A DNA stretch of 64,000 bases from Papaver somniferum. Lineage: Eukaryota; Streptophyta; Magnoliopsida; Ranunculales; Papaveraceae. This document shows positions 55,384-64,000 of this stretch, one piece after another. The notes under the pieces were generated by a model. That model worked only from the letters and a program-made list of their open reading frames with translations, was not told the origin of the DNA and did no database searches. A program made the translations under genes and the position numbers. Each line of letters opens with the position of its first letter. The stretch's first letter is position 1. The stretch is from NCBI RefSeq assembly GCF_003573695.1, contig NW_020621603.1:17843116-17907115 (forward strand). The letters are read 5' to 3'.

Positions 55384-57773
55384 TGAAAAAGCGGGGGTCA
55401 AACAACACCACCCAATATTTCGCTTAGAAATCTGTATGGACTAACTCCGAAATAGTTGGCTAGAGAATCAACTAGACAGTCAGATTCAATCTAGATAAAA
55501 GTATCTCAAGGAGTTAATATCTCTCTCTTGATTTGATTTTTACTCAAGCTAAAAACAATAGCGAGTCTTTAACAAATACAAGGAATAACTTGGACGGTAC
55601 CAAAGACCAATGTCCAAAGATAAATCAATATCAATCAACAACCAAAGGTTGGATTTCCAATTGATGATCACGAACGCACAACCTGTATTATTTCAATTAT
55701 ATAAAATATAATGCGGAAAAGAAATAACACAGACACCAAAAGTTTTGTTCACGAGGAAACCGCAAATGCAGAAAAACTTCGGGACCTAGTCCAGATTGAA
55801 TACACACTGTATTAAGCCGCTACAGACACTAGCCTACTCCAAGATAACTTCGAACTGGACTATAGTTAAACCCCAATCAGTCTCCCACCGATCCAAGGTA
55901 CATTTGTACTCCTACGCCTCTGATCCCAGCAGGATACTGCGCACTTGATTTCGTTAGCTGTTCTAACCCACAACCAAGAGTTGTTGCAACCCAAAATCGC
56001 AGATTTGATAATAAACAAATATGTTTCACGCAGAAAAGTCTATCAAAGGATAACTCTGTCTCCCACAGATAAACCCTAGTTTTTGTTCCGTCTTAAGATA
56101 TAAAATCAAGGTGAACAGGAACCAATTGATAATCCGGTCTTATATTCCCGAAGAACATTCTAGATTAATCAATCACCTCTCTAAAATCCTTCCTGACTAC
56201 ACAGGCGGTTTGTCGAGGAATCACAAACAGTCAGACGAAGATGTTTGTGACTTCTTTATCTTGCCTATCGGAGAACTCTCAGGATCTCAAGCCAATCAAA
56301 GAGTGTACTCGTACGATAGAAGATGCAAGATAAAATCACACAACTACGATAAAAGTAGTATCAGTCTGGCTTCACAATCCCAATGAAGTATTTAAGTCGT
56401 TAACCTGGTTTTAGAGAAGAAAAACAAAGGTTAAAGGAGAATCGACTCTAGCGAGCGCACTAGTATCACACAGACGTGTGGGGATTAGTTTTGCACAATT
56501 CTAGATGTCTCCTTTATATAGATTTCAAATCAGGGCTTTGCCTTAGTTACAAAGCAATCCATATTCACCGTTAGATGAAAACCTGATTTAGATTTAAGCT
56601 AATATTTCTCAACCGTTAGATCGAAAACTTAGCTTGTCACACACACTTGGGTAGACGTTTACCGGGTTTGTGAAAACCATGCCGAAACGTGTACGTGTAA
56701 GTTGGTTCTACATAGTAACCCAAAAGCTTAACCATATGAGCATTTCATATTAACCTTGTTCTTCTTCACCATAACTAGTTCAATTGACTCAAATTAACTA
56801 GTTAAATAGTTGTTCAATTGCTATGAGATCTTGTGTAACTACACAAGACACAATTAAAACAAAGATGATTCGACTCGATTGAATCGGCTCATGAACTTTT
56901 ATAGCCACGGTTTGCATAAATCATTCCTTAGTAATTTAAGTTTCATGTTCAGAGCACATCTTTAGATCATAACCACTTAAGCTCACAAACAAGTTTGCGG
57001 ACTTAAGACAACCGGTTGATTTTTCCAAACTCAGCAGAAAATCTCGGCAAGGAGACTTTCGCCAGTTCGGGGACTAGGTTCGTGGACTTACACGCAAACG
57101 AGTTGTTGGAAAATCCCAGCAGAAATTCTCGGTCGAGAACTTCCATCAGTTCGCGGACTTGGCAAAGCCAATTCCTCCGGTTTCTCTCAATCAACAAAGT
57201 TTGAAAACTTCGGATTAAGGAATACATGGTTATGTAATCTAAACTCTCATTCCAATCATTGAGACATTCTTCAGAGGACGTTATATAGCCGTTATTCACA
57301 GACCGTTTCACGTCAGAGCAATTCTCAAGGTAATTGAAACTTTTCATGACTTTCGTCACTAGGTGAAGATAAACTTGATCAAAGAGAAACGCTTTACCAA
57401 CACATGATTTCGAGATGTAGATAGGAGAGATATACTCGGCTCGAAATATCAAATGTGTATGATCCAGTCTATATATCATACGACTTTTGTCTCATAAGAA
57501 ATAGAAGATAGAAGAGATAGACTTTTGAGTGATAGATAAGTTCAAGTCTCCACATACCTTTTTGTTGATGAAGTTCCATGGTTCCTTGAGTATATCTTCG
57601 CTTTTGTATGATGAATCACCATGAAGTCCTTGAGCTCAACTACACTTTTCTATCCTAGTCCGAGACTTCGCTATGTAGGCTAGAAATGAAGACTCATAGT
57701 TTTGATCACTAACATTGACAAACATACTTGAGATAGCAACGCATGCGAGGTCAACCGATCTATGCTCTAACAA
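55384..57773 (-). repeat. Copia-family LTR 'b', minus orientation (2390 bp)
   Basis: Complete with primer site on the left (55370-55382) and polypurine tract on the right (57774-57785). Very similar to LTR 'c' along its length. Its palindrome cassette (about 56990-57170) uses TTGCGGAC / CAGTTCGCGGACT-type cores. Confidence 0.93.
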
Positions 57774-58489
57774 TCTCCCCCTTTGTCAATTTTAGTGACA
57801 AAACTATTAACACATATGGAATACAAAAAAGATAAACTTTAGTGGCTCCTATTCCATAGTCTAATCTTCAACATTCCCTGAAATCTTCGTCATTCCAAGT
57901 ACTCCAATGATCCCAAAAGTTGTAAGTTTAGCATCACCGTTGTTGAAGATCCGTAGCTATAAGAATGAGAGAAATCGAGATTCTCGATCATTATTATACA
58001 GTGTCATAGTATTATTATGTAACATCAAAGTCCAATTGTATCACGACTTTAACAATAATACTACGGTGATATGTATCACTCCCCCTTAGTCAATACTCCA
58101 TCTCGATCATGGAAACCACTCCCCCTTACACAATGATCCGAAAACCATATGTATTTGTAGTGTGAACTACAATATTTCTCCCCCTTTTTGTCAATAAAAT
58201 TGGCAAAGGTACAAGAACGGGATCATAATGAAATTTCCACAAGAGACATTTCATAGACTAAAAGAAAAATACATACCAACTTAATTTAAATGCAATCATA
58301 AAGCCAAAGATAAATGCATTCATCAAGGAGTTTTAAGATACAACATAACCCCTATAAAATTCCACAGCAGCACACCCCGCAAGATATTACCATTAAGCAC
58401 AAGTTTAAAAGAACTCTCCCCCATTTGATGTCATTCCCGAAAGAACAACAAGGGCGACCTTAATTTCGAAAGAAAAGAAGGATTTTTTA

Positions 58490-59085
58490 ATTGGACACCA
58501 ACAACCATTGAAATGATTTTCTATATCCAAAACTCAACCAAATTAATCACAAGAAAAACCATGATTAATTTAATTGGAATACTCAACTAAATCAAACCAC
58601 AAAAGTGAACAATTTAATTGAAAGTGCTCAACATAAGTAAACTTATGGAGCTACGACCAAAGTAATCATATGGAGATGACTAACTTAATCGTTCACATAC
58701 TCAACATAAGGAAAACCTTACGGAATATACGACTACATTAACTAATAGAACATGATTTGTATAGCCGTTCATATACTCAACACAAGAACTTGTGGAATAT
58801 ATAAAAAATCAACTAGACTAATTACAAGAGAACTGATAATTATCTAATTGGAATAAAAAAAACCAAACTAATCACAAAAGTAATCAATTTAATTGTCAAA
58901 AGATTTGCTCGACAAAAGAAGACTTTCGGAGCAAACAACTAAATAACCAATCAAGATAACTAATTTAGTTCAAGAATGCTCAACATATAGCATCTTATGG
59001 AACAACCAACAAGGCCAATATTAATCGACATAGTTGTAAGGTGCTCAACATAAGACACACAATGGATCCTTCACGGTAAAACATA
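58490..59085. repeat. Six-copy hairpin series (CTCAACATAAG ... CTTATGGA)
   Basis: Units at about 58627, 58698, 58773, 58911, 58977 and 59051 begin CTCAACATAAG or a close variant; most are followed within a few bases by CTTATGG, CTTACGG, CTTGTGG or CTTTCGG, so they can fold as short stem-loops. Substitutions in some units are compensated (CACAAG with CTTGTG). Element 1 (about 34079-34107) and element 2 (about 42060-42090) have a single copy. Confidence 0.75.
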
Positions 59086-59369
59086 ACAAAATAGATCAAT
59101 GAAGATCAATACCGTGGATAAAATACAAGGATCTATTCTATTTTCCATCATAACGACATAATAGACTTTATCCTTTTCAAACAAAAGATTTTATCATATT
59201 TTCCATCAAATACATGACTGCATAGGCATAACTTTTGTGATTGTCAAAAGTCCATTCGTCCTTTCATCAATATGAATACCAATTCATGAACGACTTTACT
59301 TTTGACAGCATATGGGACCTTCAAGTTCACGGACGCAAACAATACATATCCCATAATCAAATTGCAATA

Positions 59370-59567
59370 TCACAAAATCATAACGAGTTGCAATGAGAGA
59401 CTCTTACTGGATATCAAATCCTTAAGAGTTGCAATTTCTGCAACAAGACCAGAATAGATCCGTATTTGTTCTTCCAATCTCTTTTGAAGAGTAACCAGTT
59501 TATCAGACTTTTTCTTGCGGTTGTTTTTCAAACCTGGTGAAACGTTAATGGAGACTTTGTAGTCCAT
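59370..59567 (-). CDS. Gag-derived short ORF of internal region 'b' (65 aa)
   Basis: Near-identical to residues 1-55 of the 54994-55317 ORF (MDYKVSIN, KKKSDKLVTLQKRLEEQIR), then cut by the deletion junction at about 59384-59397. Probably not functional. Confidence 0.4.
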   Translation of the reverse strand: MDYKVSINVSPGLKNNRKKKSDKLVTLQKRLEEQIRIYSGLVAEIATLKDLISSKSLSLQLVMIL

Positions 59568-59633
59568 ATAGTCATATCGCTACAAACACAGACTTTTGAG
59601 GTCTTTAATGTGTTTGCGCGCTCTGATACCAAT

Positions 59634-62033
59634 TGAAAAAGCGGGGGTCAAACAACACCACCCAATATTTCGCTTAGCAATCTGTATGGACTAACTCCGA
59701 AATACTTGGCTAGAGAATCAACTAGACAGTCAGATTCAATATAGATAAAATTATCTCAAGGAGTTAATATCTCTCTCTTGATTTTATTTTTACTCAAGCT
59801 AAAAACAATAGAGAGTCTTTATCAAATACAAGGAATAACTTGGACGGTACCAAAGACCAATGTCCAAGGATCAATCAATATCAAACAATAACCAAAGGTT
59901 GGATTTCCAATTGATGATCATGAACGCACAACCTGTATTATTTCAATTATATAAAATATAATGCGGAAAAGAAATAACACAGACACCAGAAGTTTTGTTA
60001 ACGAGGAAACCGCAAATGCAGAAAAACCCTGGGACCTAGTCCAGATTGAATACACACTGTATTAAGCCACTACAGACACTAGCCTACTCCAAGCTAATTT
60101 CGGATTAGACTATAGTTTAACCCCAATCAGTCTCCCACCGATCCAAGGTACAGTTGTACTCCTACGCCTCTGATCCCAGCAGGATACTGCACACTTGATT
60201 CCCTTAGCTAATCTCACCCGTAACCAAGAGTTGCTGCAACCCAAAATCGCAGACTAGATAATAAACAAATCTCTCTCACACAGAAAAGTCTATCAAAGGA
60301 TAAATCTGTCTCCCACAGATAAACCCTAGGTTTTGTTTCGTCTTAAGATATAAAATCAAGGTGAACAGGAACCAATTGATAATCCGGTCTTATATTCCCG
60401 AAGAACAACCTAGATTAATCAATCACCTCTCTACAATCCTCCCTGACTACACAGGCGGTTTGTCGAGGAATCACAAACAGTGAGACGAAGATGTTTGTGA
60501 CTTCTTTATCTTGCCTATCGGAGAATTCTCACGATCTCAAGCCAATCAAAGATTGTACCCGTACCATAGAAGATACAAGATTAGATCACACAACTACGAT
60601 AAAAGCAGTATCGGTCTGGCTTCACAATCCCAAGGAAGTCTTTAAGTCGTTAACCTGGTTTTAGAGAAGAAAGCCAAAGGTTAAAGGAGAATCGACTCTA
60701 GCGAGCGCACTAGTATCACACACACGTGTGGGGATTAATTTTGCACAATGCTAGATGTCTCCTTTATATAGCCTTCAAATCAGGGTTTTGCCTTAGTTAC
60801 AAAGAAATCCATATTCACAGTTAGATGAAAACCTGATTTAGATTCAAGCTAATATTTCCCAACCATTAGATCGAAAACTTAGATTGTCACACACACTTGG
60901 GTAGACGTTTACTGGGTTTGTGAAAACCATGCCCAAACGTGTACGTGTATGTTGGTTCAACATAGTAAACCAAAAGGTTAACCATATGAGCATTTCATAT
61001 TAACCTTGTTCTTCTTCACCATAACTAGTTCAATTGACTCAAATGAACTCGTTAAAGAGTTGTTCAATTGCTATGAGATCTTATGTAACTACACAAGACA
61101 CAATTGAAACAAAAATGATTCGATTCGATTGAATCGGCTCATGAACTTTTATAGCCACGGTTTGCATAAAGCATTCCTTAGTAATTTAAGTTTCATGTTC
61201 AGAGCACATCTTTAGATCATACCCACTTAAGCTCACAAACAAGTTCGCGGACTTAAGACAACCGGTGGAGTTTTCTAAACTCAGCAGAAAATCTCGGCAA
61301 GGAGACTTTCGCCAGTTCGCGGACTAGGTTCGCGGACTTACACGCAAACGAGTTGTTGGAAAATCCCAGCAGAAATTCTCGGTCGAGAACTTCTGTCAGT
61401 TCGCAGACTGGGTTCGCAGACTTGGCAAAGCAAATTCCTCCGGTTTCTCTCAATCAACAAAGTTCGAAAACTTCGGATTAAGGAATACATGGTTATGTAA
61501 TCTAAACTCTCATTCCAATCATTGAGACATTCTCAGAGGACGTTATATAGCCGTTATTCACAGACCATTTCACGTCAGATCAATTCTCAAGGTAATTGAA
61601 ACTTTTCATGACTTTCGTCACTAGGTGAAGATAAACTTGATCAAAGCGAAAAGCTTTACCAACATATGATTTCGATATATAAATAGGCGAGATATACTCG
61701 GCTCGAAATATCAAATGTATGATCCAGTCTATATAGCATACGACTTTTGTCTCATAAGAAGTATAAGATAGAAGAGATAGACTTTCGAGTGATAGGTGAG
61801 TTCAAGTCTCCACATACCTTTTTGTTGATGAAGTTCCACGGTTCCTTGAGTAGATCTTCGTCGTTGTATAATGAATCGCCATGAAGTCCTTGAGCTCAAC
61901 TACACTTTTCTATCCTAGTCCGAGACTTAGCTATGTAGGCTAGAAATCAAGACTCATAGTTTTGATCACTAACATTGACAAACATGCTTGAGATAGCAAC
62001 GCATGCGAGGTCAACCGAGCTATGCTCTAACAA
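59634..62033 (-). repeat. Copia-family LTR 'c', minus orientation (2400 bp)
   Basis: Complete with primer site on the left (59620-59632) and polypurine tract on the right (62034-62045). The cassette at about 61240-61425 has one more GTTCGC(G/A)GACTGGGTTCGC(G/A)GACTT pair than LTR 'b'. TATA-like TATATAAAGGAGAC box near 60760-60775 on the minus strand. Confidence 0.93.
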
Positions 62034-64000
62034 TCTCCCCCTTTGTCAATTTTAGTGACAAAACTATTAATACATATGGAATACAAAAAAGATAAACTTT
62101 AGTGGCTCCTATTCCATAGTCTAATCTTCAACGTTCCCTGAAATCTTCGTCCTTCCAAGTACTCCAATGATCCCAAAAGTTGTAAGTTTAGCATCACCGT
62201 TGTTGAAGATCCGTAGCTATAACAATGAGATAAATCGAGATTCTCGATCATTATTATACAGTGTCATAGTATTATTATTATGTAACATCAAAGTCCAATT
62301 GTATCAAGACTTTAAGAATAATACTACGGTGATATGTATCACTCCCCCTTAGTCAATACTTCATCTCGATCATGCAAACCACTCCCCCTTATACAATGAT
62401 CCGAAAAACATATGTATTTGTAGTGTGAACTACAATATTTTTCCCCTTTTTGTCAATAAAATTGGCAAAGGTACAAGAACGGGATCATAATGAAATTTTC
62501 ACAAGAGACATTTCATAGACTAAAAGAAAAATACATAACAACTTAATTTAGATGCAATCATAAAGTCGAAGCTAAATGCATTCATCAAGGAGTTTTAAGA
62601 TACAAGATAACCCCTTTAAAATTCCATAGCCGCACACCCCGCAAGATATTACCATTAAGAACAAGTTCAAAAGAACTCTCTCGCATTTGATGTCATTCCC
62701 GAAAGAACAACAAGAGCGACCTTAATTTCGAAAGAAAAGAAAGATTTTTTAATTGGACACCAAAAACCATAGAAATGATTTTCTATATCCGAAACTCAAC
62801 CAAATTAATCACAAGAAAACCCATGATTAATTTAATTGGAATACGCAACTAAATCAAACCTCAAAAGTGATCAATTTAATCGAAAGTTCTCAACATAAGT
62901 AAACTCACGGACCTACGACCAAAGTAATCATACGGAGATGACAAACTTAATCGTTCACATCCTCAACATAAGGAAAACCTTACGGAATATACGACTACAT
63001 TAACCAATAGAACATGATTTGTATAGCCGTTCATATACTCAACACAAGAACTTGTGGAATATATGAAAACTCAACTAGACTAATTACAAGAGAACTTATA
63101 ATTAATCTAATTGGAATACAAACAACCAAACTAATCACAAAAGTAATCAATTTAATTGTCAAAAGACTTTCTCGACAAAAGAAGACTTTCGGAGCAAACA
63201 ACTAAATAACCAATCAAGATAATTAATTTAGTCCAAGAATGCTCAACATATAGCATCTTATGGAACAACCAACAAGGCCAATATTAATCGACATAGTTGT
63301 AAGGTGCTCAACATAAGACACACAATGGAGCCTTCACGGTAAAACATAACAAAATGGATCAATGAAGATCAATACCGTGGATAACATACAAGGATCTATT
63401 ATATTTTCCATCAAAACGACATAATAGACTTTATCCTTGTCAAACAAAAGATTTTATCCTATTTTCCATCAAATACATGACTGCATAGGCATAATTTTTG
63501 TAATTGTCAAAAGTCCATTCGTCCTTTCATCAATACGAATACCAATTCATGAACGACTTTATTTTTGACAGCATATGGGACCTTCAAGTTCACGGACGCA
63601 AACAATACATATCCCATAATCAAATTGCAATATCACAAAATCATAACGATCAATACTGCAATAACATCATCCTCCAAATATTTTAGAATTTAAAAACCAA
63701 TAAACCTAAAAAATAACATAAGAAAATGAAAACAAAAATAGCTATGTGTGGTCACAATCATCGATATTGAAAACTCTAGTTATTCTTCCAACTAATACAA
63801 AAAGAAGACGTATTAGGCATTAATGAACTTTTCCAAAGTTTCTTCAGAGAACTCCTTCTCGTTATTGAAAAGTCCATTGAAAAAGGGACCATTCAACTCC
63901 TCCAAATCTTTTGAAAACACTGTCAATTTATTGAGTTCCTTTTCTAGTTTTCGTACAGTGTTTGTAGATTGAGACAACATTCGTTCATACTGAATTATAT
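62034..64000 (-). mobile_element. Copia internal region 'c', running off the window
   Basis: Begins with the polypurine tract and repeats region 'b' to about 63645, including the hairpin series (about 62888-63315) and several CTCCCCC tracts (about 62343, 62382). From 63646 it continues into the stretch following the downstream ORF (TTATTCTTCCAAC, as after 33509) and then the end of that ORF. Confidence 0.85.
63813..64000 (-). CDS. Extra downstream ORF of the copia family, C-terminal part
   Basis: Partial: it enters from beyond 64000 on the minus strand and stops at 63813-63815. Heptad-like sequence (STNTVRKLEKELNKLTVFSK) is followed by NNEKEFSEETLEKFINA, comparable with the LLNEDSFSEEAVDVVN end of the 33099-33509 protein. 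The same position relative to the 3' LTR supports homology. Function unknown. Confidence 0.6.
   Translation of the reverse strand, partial: IIQYERMLSQSTNTVRKLEKELNKLTVFSKDLEELNGPFFNGLFNNEKEFSEETLEKFINA

Larger units (their letters stand above)
57774..59633 (-). mobile_element. Copia internal region 'b' (1.86 kb)
   Basis: Nearly identical to region 'c' from the polypurine tract to about 59384 (offset about 4260). There, at AAAATCATAACGA, it jumps to the gag-derived ORF (59370-59567, start MDYKVSINVSP), whereas 'c' continues into the extra downstream ORF. A deletion has therefore fused the 3' non-coding part to the 5' gag remnant. It contains the amplified hairpin series at about 58490-59085. 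Confidence 0.85.

Noticed and set aside
57003..57479. 158-codon minus-strand ORF in LTR 'b'
   Set aside because: It spans the palindrome cassette and other LTR sequence. The matching ORF in LTR 'c' (61253-61453) is short and the frame is not kept in LTR 'a', so it is chance.
1..64000. tRNA, rRNA, organelle insert or bacterial-type operon
   Set aside because: No cloverleaf with conserved boxes, rRNA motif, chloroplast or mitochondrial gene, or Shine-Dalgarno-spaced gene cluster was found by eye.

Overview
The window is plant nuclear DNA. It is AT-rich and has spliced-gene signals, one intact land-plant-type PLS pentatricopeptide-repeat (PPR) gene, SPX-domain gene relics and dense nested plant transposable elements. 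The SPX and PPR sequences fit a eudicot. The LTR style is compatible with a Ranunculales/Papaveraceae genome, but that is a guess that cannot be proven here. No bacterial, organellar, tRNA, rRNA or CRISPR feature was seen.

Layout. 1-2.6 kb: no recognised gene. 2.6-3.6 kb: a possible multi-exon gene whose exon-intron unit is tandemly duplicated. 3.87-4.60 kb: a short hAT-like element. 6.0-19.0 kb: a decayed tandem array of SPX gene pieces, one split by a complete 9.1-kb Ty3/gypsy element of the Tat/Retand kind (6807-15905, target duplication CTGGT). That element has a broken pol with two RNase H regions and, on the opposite strand, a spliced coiled-coil gene with its own TATA box. 19.0-20.5 kb: duplicated modules ending in an inverted duplication. 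21957-25055, minus: the PPR gene, the only gene that looks intact. 25.8-26.6 kb: a small DNA transposon built of quasi-palindromic repeats. 26.8-28.3 kb: a LINE 3' end carrying a Tourist-like MITE.

From 28.35 kb to the end almost everything belongs to one Ty1/copia family with about 2.4-kb LTRs, a tRNA-iMet type primer site and several GGGGGAG polypurine tracts, which suggests a Sirevirus (SIRE/Maximus) lineage. Element 1 (29008-37486, target duplication AGAAC) sits inside the 5' LTR of element 2 (28351 to about 43717). The 3' LTR of element 2 is cut by a 4.7-kb Tat-like solo LTR (43718-48405), which itself contains a 2.3-kb hAT relic with a BED zinc-finger exon. Beyond it the family continues on the minus strand: an LTR fragment fused to a gag-protease-integrase fragment, then a head-to-tail LTR-internal array running off the end of the window.

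No copia copy here has a reverse transcriptase domain. Different copies keep different parts: gag in element 2; gag tail, protease and integrase in the minus fragment; unrelated extra ORFs in element 1. They look like defective or non-autonomous relatives that would depend on enzymes supplied elsewhere. The main items for follow-up are the antisense gene of the Tat element, the replacement and downstream ORFs of the copia family, the variable palindrome cassette in its LTRs, and the amplified hairpins in its internal region.
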